The translations under genes and the position numbers were made by a program. The notes below the pieces were generated by a model. The model had not been told where the DNA came from. It saw only the letters and a list, made by a program, of their open reading frames with translations, and made no database searches. A stretch of DNA of 36,024 nucleotides from Caldimicrobium thiodismutans (GTDB taxonomy: Bacteria; Desulfobacterota; Thermodesulfobacteria; Thermodesulfobacteriales; Thermodesulfobacteriaceae), in assembly GCA_002877875.1 (NCBI GenBank), contig PNIE01000005.1:1-36024 (forward strand), given 5' to 3'. Below are positions 14,407 to 22,332 of this stretch, piece by piece (the first letter of the stretch is position 1; each line of letters opens with the position of its first letter).

Positions 14407-15611
14407 ATCTTTCTTATTTTTTCAATGATTTTAGAGGTAGATATATCATAACTAAACTCAATTCTTACGACCTTTCCACCATAGGACTTAACCAAAGAAG
14501 CTCCAACGATTTCCTCTTCTTTCCAATCAGCTCCTTTCACCAGGATATCTGGTTTTAAAGCCTTTATAAGATTTTCAGGAGTTTCTTCATCAAACAGAAT
14601 TATATAATCTACACATTCTAAAGCTGAAAGCACCTCTATTCTTAATTCCTGAGGATTAATAGGTCTATAGATCCCTTTTAGTTTACTTACAGATAAATCA
14701 CTATTTAATCCAACTATTAAGAAATCACCAAGTTTTCTTGCCTTTTGTAGATAATCTACATGACCTGCATGAAGAAGATCAAAACAGCCATTTGTAAAAA
14801 CCATTATTTGGCCTTTTTTGCGCCTTTTTTCAGCAATTTCTAAAAGCTCATCAATAGATCTAAGTTTAGGCGTTTTAAATAAGGGAGTTCTAAGAGGGTA
14901 AGGAAGAGAGGGATAATTTAAATCAAGGTTAATTTCTCCAAGAGCTTCTTCATCTTTTAAAGAGAGAACTTCAGAGCCAAAAGGATCAATTACAGAAGAA
15001 CATCCACCAAGACGCTTGTCTCCAATTTTTCCAACTCCATTTATGCCAATCACAAAGATTTGACTCTCAATAGCTCGAGCTTGTAAGAGAGTTTTAAAAT
15101 GCTCGATACGACTCTCTGGCCACTGAGCTGGAACCATTAAACCATCGATACCTTCTCTTAGCCAAGATCTGATTGCCTCAGGACTTCTCAATTCAAAACA
15201 AATGACTATACCCCACTTTGAATGATCCAAAAAGAGAAGCCTCCTTCTTCCCCCTTTACTAAACCCAGAAAGATCGTCAAGCCCAGGGAAGAGAATTTCT
15301 TTTTCTGCAAATATCTGATACCCTTCTGAGGTAATAGTATAATAGGCATTATAAAGATTTTTGCCCTGAATACGGGGAGCACCAAGAAGGATTAATTTAT
15401 CTCCTGCTTTTTTTTGAATTTCCTTAAGAGCCATTATTATTTGAGAATTTATAGAAGGAGTAAAGGCTTGATAACCAGTAAGAGCCAACTCAGGAAAAAG
15501 AATAACCTTCCCTTGGGCCCTCTCTATACACTGAAGAATTTTTTCAAGGTTTTTTTCAATCCAAGGGGTTATTTCGATTTGAGCCAAAGTGAGTCTCAAT
15601 CTTGATTTCAT
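14403..15611 (-). CDS. Fusion of a nitrilase-family amidohydrolase with a heptose-1-phosphate adenylyltransferase (RfaE2/HldE-C) domain
   Basis: 402 aa from ATG 15611, chosen over the track start 15626 because GGGAG lies six bases before it. Residues 1-250 form a carbon-nitrogen hydrolase domain: catalytic Glu in LFPELALTG, Lys in AEKEILFPG, and Cys in GIVICFELRSPEA. Residues about 265-402 form a nucleotidyltransferase: TNGCFDLLHAGHVDYLQKA with the HXGH motif, GLNSDLSVSKLKG and PDILVKGADW, as in RfaE2, which adenylylates heptose-1-phosphate for LPS core synthesis. RfaE2 is usually alone or fused to the heptokinase, not to a nitrilase. The hydrolase substrate is unknown. It overlaps the upstream AddB-like gene by 56 nt. 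Confidence 0.9.
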   Translation of the reverse strand: MKSRLRLTLAQIEITPWIEKNLEKILQCIERAQGKVILFPELALTGYQAFTPSINSQIIMALKEIQKKAGDKLILLGAPRIQGKNLYNAYYTITSEGYQIFAEKEILFPGLDDLSGFSKGGRRRLLFLDHSKWGIVICFELRSPEAIRSWLREGIDGLMVPAQWPESRIEHFKTLLQARAIESQIFVIGINGVGKIGDKRLGGCSSVIDPFGSEVLSLKDEEALGEINLDLNYPSLPYPLRTPLFKTPKLRSIDELLEIAEKRRKKGQIMVFTNGCFDLLHAGHVDYLQKARKLGDFLIVGLNSDLSVSKLKGIYRPINPQELRIEVLSALECVDYIILFDEETPENLIKALKPDILVKGADWKEEEIVGASLVKSYGGKVVRIEFSYDISTSKIIEKIRKI

Positions 15612-18555
15612 AGTGAACTCCCTCATATCTTAAATTATTTCTTAAATTCTTGCAGGGGAATTGATAATTACAATATCTACAGTTTGATTCATCTTCTGTA
15701 AAATAAAAGGCTTCTGAGTTTAAAAGATGGTTAAGTATAAAGATAATTATCATTTCAAAGTCAGTTTCTATAAATTTTAAGAATTGGGTATAGTCCTTAG
15801 GTTTGAGATTTGTGAAAAGATATTTCTCTGGTTTTTCAAGATTAGAAGGAGTAAGATATCCAGCATTTATCTCTACTCTTAAAAAATTATCCTCTTTTAA
15901 AAGATTTTTCCTATTTTTTAAAAAAAGATACAAATAAAAGAGAAGCTGAAAGTTGGTTAGATCCTGTCCAAAAGAATTTTTAACTTTTTGGAGAGCCTCT
16001 TTATCATAGTTTTCGGGAAGATGTAAATTCAACAGAGATTTAAGAGATCTCTCCGCTGGAGTTTTTCTTGGATTAGCTTTAAAGTCAAAGAGATAATATT
16101 TCGTTAATCCTTCTTTGCGCCTAATAAGAAAATCAATCCTTCCCCAAAGATTAAGATTATAAGAATTATAAGGGACTTCTGAAAAAAGTTCCTTTTCAAC
16201 TCCAAGAATTAAGGTTTCTTGAATTCTACCCTCTTTTTCAAGTTGGCTTAAGGCGGTGAAATAATTTTTAATGGAAGAGATGGCTATTTGTTCAGAGATC
16301 CATAGACTCAAAGGGTCAAAGATCTTTTCAAATCCAAAAATTTTCCACAGGTCTTTAAAAAGGGAGAGCCAAAGAGAATTTTCTAAAAGCTCGCTAAAAC
16401 TAACTGGTTTATTCAGATATGATGAAAAAAGGGTTTCAAAGAACTTATGCAGAAAATTGCCAAGAAGTTTGTCTTCTAAAAGGGTTTCTTCTTGAGGTTT
16501 TAAGCCAAGAAGATATTGAAAGTAAAATTTTACAGGGCAGGTGAGATAGGTCTCAAAGAAGCTTCTACTGAGTTTTCCCTGATCTAGGAAAGATAGAATG
16601 GTCATCTGATCCTCTTCACTTTTTGGAAGGGCCTCAAGTTTTTTTGGGCATATCAATCTTTGAGAAAAAATCATTTCCCTAAATTCTTTTTTTTCTTTTT
16701 CTCTTTGCCACTTTAATTTCTGAATAAAGCGTGAGGGCTCCTTAAAGAATTCGGTTTTACCCTTAGAGGTTTTAAAATAAAAAAGGTGAACTCTTTGGGA
16801 AGAATGAATAAGCCTTTCAAAATAATAATCCCAGAGTTCATTCCTATAAACAGGCAATCCTAAATACCTTTTTATTTCTTCAGTCAATAAAGGATTTAGA
16901 GGGGATGAGGGAGGAAGGGATCTTTCATTTACATCAAAAACTATAAGATTTTCAAAGGAAAGAAGTCTTGTCTCTAAAAAACCGAGTATCTGAACTCCTG
17001 CTAAAGGTTCTCCCATAAGTGGTAATTCCCCAGAATTTAAGAGATATTCCAAAAATAAGAGATAAAATTCCTTGTTCTTAGAAAAGGGTAAATCTTCCCA
17101 CAGAAGGGAGATCTCAAAGAGAGGGTAAACCTCCTTTTCAAGAAAAGAAAGATAAAATCTTGTTAAATAGGTATAGAGATTTTCTTCTTCAGAATTCTTA
17201 ATAAAGAGAGGTTTAAAAACCTCTAAAATTTTATTTAAGGCTGATTTAACTTTATCAGGGCTTTCTAAATCCTCCCAGTTTTTGAAAAGTATTTGGTAGA
17301 TACTATCAAAAAATTCTTTTTCTATGGGAGAAAGGATTTCATCAATATCTTCTTTAGATATTTTGAGATATTTTTTAGTTTCTAAAAAATTTTTTAATTT
17401 TTGTAAAAGATGAAAAAAATAAGCTTTTTCTTTAAAAAGAGCTTTTAAAAGTGGATGATCTATGATTTTAAAAAAGTTTTCAGATAAATATTGATTTTCT
17501 ATTCTGTCTTTTTGAGCTTTTAAAAGAGTTAAGATGAATTGATTCAAAGGTAAAAAGGTTGTGGGAAAAGGAAGGGTAATATTTATTTCAATTTCTAAAT
17601 CCTCTAATCTTTGAATAAGAGGTAAAAGGGTAACTCCTTGTGGTAAGACTATTCCAAGATAGTCGGGTTTTGAAGAAAAAGAAATAAGTTCAACTCCCTT
17701 TTCCACCTCGGTTTCAATATCTGAAAAAGGATAAAAAAAGATCTCAGGTTCTTTCGGAGGTAATTCAAGATATTCCTTAGGTAGAGGCTGAAGGTTTATC
17801 TTAAGATCTTTTAGAGTTTCTTCTATTAAAGGATGGGGCGGAAAATCTGTTTCAAAAAAGATATTACAAGGTTTATTAGCTTTTATAAGCGTTTCCATTA
17901 AAATTTGCCAAATATCTCTTTCAGCCTTTCTTAAGGCAGCAAAACCACAAAAATAAAGGCCTTCCATAAACTCAAGGATTTTATTCTTAAAGGCTAAGAG
18001 GAGCTCTCTTACCTCTTTTAATAAAAAAGAAGAAAAAATAATCCCCTTCTCCTTTAAAAGGCTTCTGAATTTAATATAGGTTTGAGAGAGATTTTCAAAA
18101 ATGGCTTTGGCCTGAGTAGGAAGTTCTTCAGGTGGATAGAGAAGATTGGGAGGAATAGTCCCCTCTTTCTCAAATTCCTCAAATACCTCAAGAAATTTGG
18201 AAGCCCAAAAAAACACTCTCAAGGGATCTTTATCCAAACTTTCAGATTTAAGACTCTTTAAAAAGAGAAGAATTTTGGCTGAGTCTGGAAAGATTAAGGC
18301 AGGCTCTGGGGTCAATTCTACGTATAAGAATTGTATAAATTCTTCCCAAGACAAAATTTTGGGGAAGAAAAAAGAGGCTTTTTCAAGTTTTTCTACTAAA
18401 TAATATTTAAAAAAGAAACAGGCCCTTTTAGTTGGAAAGATAAAAAAAATTTTGGAAATTTCAGGTGCTTCAAAGATTAAATTTTTAAGGCAAAAATTAA
18501 CTAAACTTTTCAAAAATTGAGAGCTGGGTGGAATGGAAAAGGCCCTTATTTCCAT
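15556..18555 (-). CDS. addB: AddB-like Fe-S PD-(D/E)XK nuclease with inactivated helicase-like region
   Basis: 999 aa. The N-terminal part resembles the helicase-like region of AddB/RexB (IFFIFPTKRACFFFKYYL near residue 35) without a proper Walker A. The C-terminal RecB-type nuclease has GNFLHKFFETLF (motif His), GRIDFLI (Asp) and YLFDFKAN (D-x-K). Four cysteines expected for the 'iron-staple' [4Fe-4S] cluster are present: YLTCPVKFYFQY, then CRYCNYQFPC near the C-terminus. AddB works with the AddA helicase-nuclease to resect double-strand breaks. No AddA helicase is adjacent; instead a separate RecB-like nuclease gene overlaps its start by 59 nt. Identification as AddB is good, pathway role inferred. 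Confidence 0.82.
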   Translation of the reverse strand: MEIRAFSIPPSSQFLKSLVNFCLKNLIFEAPEISKIFFIFPTKRACFFFKYYLVEKLEKASFFFPKILSWEEFIQFLYVELTPEPALIFPDSAKILLFLKSLKSESLDKDPLRVFFWASKFLEVFEEFEKEGTIPPNLLYPPEELPTQAKAIFENLSQTYIKFRSLLKEKGIIFSSFLLKEVRELLLAFKNKILEFMEGLYFCGFAALRKAERDIWQILMETLIKANKPCNIFFETDFPPHPLIEETLKDLKINLQPLPKEYLELPPKEPEIFFYPFSDIETEVEKGVELISFSSKPDYLGIVLPQGVTLLPLIQRLEDLEIEINITLPFPTTFLPLNQFILTLLKAQKDRIENQYLSENFFKIIDHPLLKALFKEKAYFFHLLQKLKNFLETKKYLKISKEDIDEILSPIEKEFFDSIYQILFKNWEDLESPDKVKSALNKILEVFKPLFIKNSEEENLYTYLTRFYLSFLEKEVYPLFEISLLWEDLPFSKNKEFYLLFLEYLLNSGELPLMGEPLAGVQILGFLETRLLSFENLIVFDVNERSLPPSSPLNPLLTEEIKRYLGLPVYRNELWDYYFERLIHSSQRVHLFYFKTSKGKTEFFKEPSRFIQKLKWQREKEKKEFREMIFSQRLICPKKLEALPKSEEDQMTILSFLDQGKLSRSFFETYLTCPVKFYFQYLLGLKPQEETLLEDKLLGNFLHKFFETLFSSYLNKPVSFSELLENSLWLSLFKDLWKIFGFEKIFDPLSLWISEQIAISSIKNYFTALSQLEKEGRIQETLILGVEKELFSEVPYNSYNLNLWGRIDFLIRRKEGLTKYYLFDFKANPRKTPAERSLKSLLNLHLPENYDKEALQKVKNSFGQDLTNFQLLFYLYLFLKNRKNLLKEDNFLRVEINAGYLTPSNLEKPEKYLFTNLKPKDYTQFLKFIETDFEMIIIFILNHLLNSEAFYFTEDESNCRYCNYQFPCKNLRNNLRYEGVHYEIKIETHFGSNRNNPLD

Positions 18556-19114
18556 AGGTTGTATGAGTCTCTCCTTCAGCTTTTATTTCCTGTAAAAGAG
18601 TTAATTTGAAAGGCTCAAGGGTAAGAAGGTAAACTTTAATAGGGTTGGAAGGATAAAGCTCTTTTAAAAAAGAGAGATAGAGATTTATTTGTTCTTCCTT
18701 AAGATCCTCTTGGTGAAGTTTTATTTCTATAAGGTATAAAACAGAATTTTTGACAATCAAAAGATCAGGGCGCAATCCCTGATTTTCCTTTTGGTAAAAA
18801 CCTTCAATTTCATAATAAATCTCACTGGGTTCTGAAAGAAGATCTTTTAAAAATTTCCAGGCTTCACTTTTAAGGGCCTTACTTAGAATATTATAAGCTT
18901 TTTCTTCAAAATATTCTCTCTCCGAGAGAAGTTCTTGATTAAAGGAGATAGCTTTTGTGATCAAAATTTTTAATTCTTCCCTTGAAGGATTAAAAATTTT
19001 TTGGTAAAGGAGGTGTTCTATTAAGAAGTGTAAAATTTCACCAAGTCTTTGATAGGTAGTTTTTTCTTGTAATGATTTTGAAATCTCTCTCTTTTGATAA
19101 AATTTTAAAGGCAT
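18497..19114 (-). CDS. Stand-alone RecB/Cas4-type PD-(D/E)XK nuclease
   Basis: 205 aa, the size of a nuclease domain alone. Motifs in order: RLGEILHFLIEHLL (His of motif I), YYEIEGFYQ, GLRPDLLIV (catalytic Asp), LYLIEIKLHQ (E-x-K), and EQINLYLSFL (the QxxxY helix of RecB-family nucleases). This matches the C-terminal nuclease of AddA without its helicase. It has no Shine-Dalgarno; a TTGACA/TAATTT promoter places the transcript start at the ATG, so it may be leaderless. It overlaps the AddB-like gene downstream, suggesting the two act together. It could be a detached AddA nuclease module or a Cas4-like enzyme; no CRISPR genes are nearby. Confidence 0.75.
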   Translation of the reverse strand: MPLKFYQKREISKSLQEKTTYQRLGEILHFLIEHLLYQKIFNPSREELKILITKAISFNQELLSEREYFEEKAYNILSKALKSEAWKFLKDLLSEPSEIYYEIEGFYQKENQGLRPDLLIVKNSVLYLIEIKLHQEDLKEEQINLYLSFLKELYPSNPIKVYLLTLEPFKLTLLQEIKAEGETHTTYGNKGLFHSTQLSIFEKFS

Positions 19115-19120
19115 ATAAAT

Positions 19121-19148
19121 AAATTAACATGGAAAAAGAAGTTGTCAA
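19121..19148 (-). promoter_or_regulatory. Promoter of the nuclease-AddB-nitrilase operon
   Basis: On the minus strand TTGACA (19148-19143) and TAATTT (19126-19121) are 16 bp apart. The start predicted about 7 bp further on falls at the ATG at 19114, implying a leaderless message, which agrees with the lack of a ribosome site. The -35 box overlaps that of the divergent ilvE promoter. Confidence 0.5.
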
Positions 19149-19168
19149 AAAATTTAAAAAGGTATAAT
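19142..19168 (+). promoter_or_regulatory. Promoter of ilvE
   Basis: TTGTCA (19142-19147) and a perfect TATAAT (19163-19168), 15 bp apart (16 if the -35 is read one base earlier). The predicted start near 19175 leaves about 27 nt before the ATG, including GAGGG. The -35 bases are shared with the divergent promoter. Confidence 0.55.
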
Positions 19169-19201
19169 TTTTAGATTAAGATTTTTTTGAGGGATGAGAA
19201 A

Positions 19202-20290
19202 ATGGAAATAGAACTTAATCTTCTTCCAGAGGAGAAGAGAAAGGCTCCAGACTTTGAAACCCTTAGTTTTGGCCGAGTTTTTACTCCTCATATGTTTTTA
19301 ATGAATTACGATTGTAGTAGGGGGTGGCATTCAGCCAGAATAGTTCCCTTTAGCAAGCTAGAACTTCATCCTGCAGCCATTGTGCTACACTATGCTCAGA
19401 CTATTTTTGAAGGCTTGAAGGCTTATTTTGGAGTTGATGGAAAGATTAGGCTTTTTAGACCCTGGGAAAATGCTAAAAGATTTAATCGTTCTGCTGAGAG
19501 ACTTTGTATTCCTACCATTGATCCTGACTTTTTTCTCAAAGCTATAAAGACTCTGGTTTGGATTGACAGAGATTGGATCCCAAGAAAAAAAGGAGCCTCC
19601 TTGTATATTAGACCTTTTGTTTTTGGAACTGAAGGAACCTTAGGGGTTAAACCAAGTCATGAATATCTCTTTGTGATTATTTTATCACCTGTTGCAGCCT
19701 ATTACGAAGAGGGCTTTAATCCCATAAAAATTTATGTAACTGAGAATTATGTAAGGGCCTTTCCAGGAGGTACAGGGGATGTTAAAGCTGGTGGAAATTA
19801 TGCTGCCAGTCTTAAGGCCCTTGAAGAGGCTAAAAAGAAAGGATATACCCAGATCCTATGGCTTGATGGGCTTGAAAGAAAATATGTAGAAGAAGTAGGA
19901 ACTATGAATATCTTTTTTTACTTTGAAGATGAACTGGTAACTCCTACTTTAACAGGATCTATTCTTCCAGGAATCACAAGAGATTCCGTCTTAAAACTAG
20001 CTCAACATCTCGGAATTAAAGCTGTTGAAAGAAGAATATCTATTGACGAGGTTATTGAAGGTATTGAAACAGGAAGACTCAAGGAATGCTTTGGAACAGG
20101 GACTGCTGCTGTTATCTCTCCTGTAGGTAAAATTTATTTTCGTGAGAAGGAGTATTTGATTAATAACGGTGAAACAGGTCCAATTGCTACAAAGTTTTTT
20201 AATTATTTAACAGGCCTTCAATACGGAGAGATTGAAGATGCTTTCGGTTGGACTATGATTCTTGAAGATCCCTTTAAAAATAAGGATTAA
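19202..20290 (+). CDS. ilvE: Branched-chain amino acid aminotransferase
   Basis: This fold-type IV PLP enzyme performs the last step of Leu, Ile and Val synthesis. I place the start at ATG 19202 (ribosome site GAGGG, 8-nt spacing) rather than the track's TTG 19187, giving 362 aa, the length of the eukaryote-like 'type II' IlvE. Features: IVLHYAQTIFEGLKAY near the N-terminus, RLFRPWENAKRFNRSA, the PLP-lysine site GGTGDVKAGGNYA, ERKYVEEVGTMN and GTGTAAVISPVG. It stands alone, divergent from the nuclease operon, and its stop overlaps the convergent TPR gene by 4 nt. Confidence 0.93.
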   Translation: MEIELNLLPEEKRKAPDFETLSFGRVFTPHMFLMNYDCSRGWHSARIVPFSKLELHPAAIVLHYAQTIFEGLKAYFGVDGKIRLFRPWENAKRFNRSAERLCIPTIDPDFFLKAIKTLVWIDRDWIPRKKGASLYIRPFVFGTEGTLGVKPSHEYLFVIILSPVAAYYEEGFNPIKIYVTENYVRAFPGGTGDVKAGGNYAASLKALEEAKKKGYTQILWLDGLERKYVEEVGTMNIFFYFEDELVTPTLTGSILPGITRDSVLKLAQHLGIKAVERRISIDEVIEGIETGRLKECFGTGTAAVISPVGKIYFREKEYLINNGETGPIATKFFNYLTGLQYGEIEDAFGWTMILEDPFKNKD

Positions 20291-20742
20291 GCAAAATCTA
20301 TTATTTTTTGAGCTTTTGCCATTTCACGATGAGCAGAAACAGCTTTGTCAAGTTCTAAATCTGCAGCCTCTTCAAGCCCCTTATCCCTTAAAACTTGACT
20401 TCTTGCCATATAAGCGGCGGGATACATCGGATTAAGGTCAATAGCTTTAGTAAAGAGTTCTAAGGCCCTATCTAAATCCTTTTTCCTATAATAAATTTGT
20501 CCAAGTCGAAAATAGAGTCTATAGTTTTCAGGTTCAATTTCAAGGGCAAAGTTCAAATCTCTTTCCGCAGCTTCAAGATCCCCTTTTTGAAGATAAATAA
20601 CAGCTCTTGCCTCAAGGGCCTTAACATGCCGTGCATCAAGCTCAAGAATTTTATTAAAATATTCAAGAGCGCTATCAAAATTCTTAACAGCAAGTTCTTT
20701 GGCTCCTTCTAAAAAAAGCTCCTCAAGGTCTATTTCAACCAT
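20287..20742 (-). CDS. TPR-repeat protein
   Basis: 151 aa, with AGGAGG seven bases upstream of the ATG. It is built almost entirely of about three to four tetratricopeptide repeats: GAKELAVKNFDSALEYF, ARAVIYLQKGDLEAAERDL, YRLYFRLGQIYYRKKDLDRALEL and AYMARSQVLRDKGLEEAADLELDKA. It has no signal peptide or membrane segment, so it is probably a cytoplasmic scaffold or assembly factor; partners cannot be told from sequence. A TATAAT about 40 nt upstream, at 20775-20780 on this strand, probably belongs to its promoter. Confidence 0.88.
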   Translation of the reverse strand: MVEIDLEELFLEGAKELAVKNFDSALEYFNKILELDARHVKALEARAVIYLQKGDLEAAERDLNFALEIEPENYRLYFRLGQIYYRKKDLDRALELFTKAIDLNPMYPAAYMARSQVLRDKGLEEAADLELDKAVSAHREMAKAQKIIDFA

Positions 20743-20980
20743 CTGAAACCTCCTGAGTTCTTTTTAGTTTCAATATTATATAACAAAATAACATTTCCCT
20801 TATCAAAAATCAAGAGAAGGTATTCCTCTATATCTTCTCATTTTATCCTTAACCACCTAATTCCTTTCCCTCTTTTTGGCATTTTTGGTTTAATTGGAAA
20901 GAACCCAAATCTATGAACTTATGTACTTTTCCACTTTTTATATTGACTTAAGGGAGTTATTGATTAATGTTTTTAAGGTG
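20743..20980. other. Divergent intergenic region between the TPR gene and the ttuA-like gene
   Basis: It holds a TATAAT on the minus strand at 20775-20780 toward the TPR gene, without a well-spaced -35 box. Toward the plus-strand gene the sequence is pyrimidine-rich with no clear promoter; the in-frame extension from TTG 20894 has no ribosome site of normal placement. I see no RNA gene. Confidence 0.4.
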
Positions 20981-22300
20981 ATGCAGTATATAAAATGTGG
21001 AGCAGAAAAATTTGAATTTGAGATTAAACCCTTAGGGGGGTTATGCAAGCGTTGCCAAAAAGAGATTCCCGTTGTTTCTCTTACTACTCAGAATTTAAAG
21101 CTTTGCAAGTCTTGTTTTAATGCTATTCAAGAAAAAAGAGTTTATGAGACTGTTAAAAAATTTCGTATGTTTAATAAAGAAGATAGAATTGGGATTTTCC
21201 TTTCTGGCGGAAAAGACAGTGCAAGTTTAGCTACCCTCTTAAAGCGACTCTTTCCTGATTATTCCTTTCAAGGAATTTATCTTAATTTAGGAATTGGATA
21301 TTACTCTGAATATGCTGAAAAAACGGTAAGAGAATTGTGCGAAAAAATTGAGCTACCTCTCTTTGTGTATAATCTCCCCAAAGAAGAGGGTTTCTCTATT
21401 GATGAATTTGTTTTTACTAATTTTAGAGATAAGATTTGCTCAGTCTGTGGTGTCATAAAGAGATATTTATTTTCCAAGATGGCTAAGGCCCTTGGTCTTA
21501 CAGTTATTGCTACAGGACATCATCTTGACGATCTCCTCTCCACCTATTTAACCCTTTTTTTCAATGGAGATTTCCTTTCTTTAAAAAGGTTGTCGCCGGT
21601 AAATCTACCCTTGTATCCAGGCCAGGCTAAAAAGGTCAAACCCCTTTGCCAAATTCCTGAAAGGGAGCTTTTTTATTATGCCATTTTGAATGAACTTCCT
21701 TTAGAGGGATGTGCCTGTCCTCACGGAGAAATAACCCCTGCCAAAAAAATAAAATTCCTCATTGAGGAACTTTCGAAAGAGAATAGAACTTTTAAATATC
21801 AATTAATGTCAGTGTTTTTAAATAAATTTTTACCCTTGCTAAAAGAGGAAATTAAGGAAGAGACTCAGTTTAAACCTTGTTTAAGATGTGGTGAACCTAC
21901 AGCCTCAGCCAATGAACTATGTAATCACTGCCGAAGGATTGAACTCTTAGAGAGAGTAAAAGATAGAAGGCTTGAGTTAACCTTTGAAGAGTGGTTGAAA
22001 TATTCTCAAGGGGAATCCAAAGAGAGCTGGGTCATTTTTGATGTAAGAGAAAAGGAGGATTATTTAAAAGGCGCTTTACCTGAGGCTAAGTGGATTTCTA
22101 AAGATCTCCTTGAGAATGAAAGAGAGCTTATAAAAACTTTTAAACCCTTTAGAGATAAAAACCTTCTCTTTTACTGCTATACTGGAAGATTGAGCTATTT
22201 TTTTACCTTAAAATTAAGAAAGTTAGGATTTAAAGCTTATAATTTGAAACATCCTGAGGAAATTTTCAATAAAGTTGATACTTTACAAAAAAATGTTTAA
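20981..22300 (+). CDS. TtuA/TtcA-type tRNA 2-thiolation enzyme with fused C-terminal rhodanese domain
   Basis: The start is probably ATG 20981 (439 aa); the track's TTG 20894 adds 29 unlikely residues, though no strong ribosome site marks either. Two N-terminal CXXC pairs (CKRC, CKSC) form a zinc finger. The ATP-pyrophosphatase loop is FLSGGKDSASLA. Cysteines CSVC and the later CACPHG match the three ligands of the [4Fe-4S] cluster in TtuA, and a second zinc finger follows (CLRC...CNHC). Residues after about 350 form a rhodanese domain with IFDVREKEDYLKGA and a catalytic loop CYTGRLS. TtuA makes 2-thiouridine at tRNA position 54 in thermophiles; the fused rhodanese could deliver persulfide sulfur. 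Confidence 0.85.
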   Translation: MQYIKCGAEKFEFEIKPLGGLCKRCQKEIPVVSLTTQNLKLCKSCFNAIQEKRVYETVKKFRMFNKEDRIGIFLSGGKDSASLATLLKRLFPDYSFQGIYLNLGIGYYSEYAEKTVRELCEKIELPLFVYNLPKEEGFSIDEFVFTNFRDKICSVCGVIKRYLFSKMAKALGLTVIATGHHLDDLLSTYLTLFFNGDFLSLKRLSPVNLPLYPGQAKKVKPLCQIPERELFYYAILNELPLEGCACPHGEITPAKKIKFLIEELSKENRTFKYQLMSVFLNKFLPLLKEEIKEETQFKPCLRCGEPTASANELCNHCRRIELLERVKDRRLELTFEEWLKYSQGESKESWVIFDVREKEDYLKGALPEAKWISKDLLENERELIKTFKPFRDKNLLFYCYTGRLSYFFTLKLRKLGFKAYNLKHPEEIFNKVDTLQKNV

Positions 22301-22332
22301 AATAATTAAAAATTATAAGCAAAGGAGTTGCC

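Noticed and set aside
18497-19114. Cas4 and therefore a CRISPR locus
   Set aside because: The protein has RecB-family motifs but no cas gene or repeat array is in the window, the Cas4 cysteine cluster is absent, and it overlaps addB.
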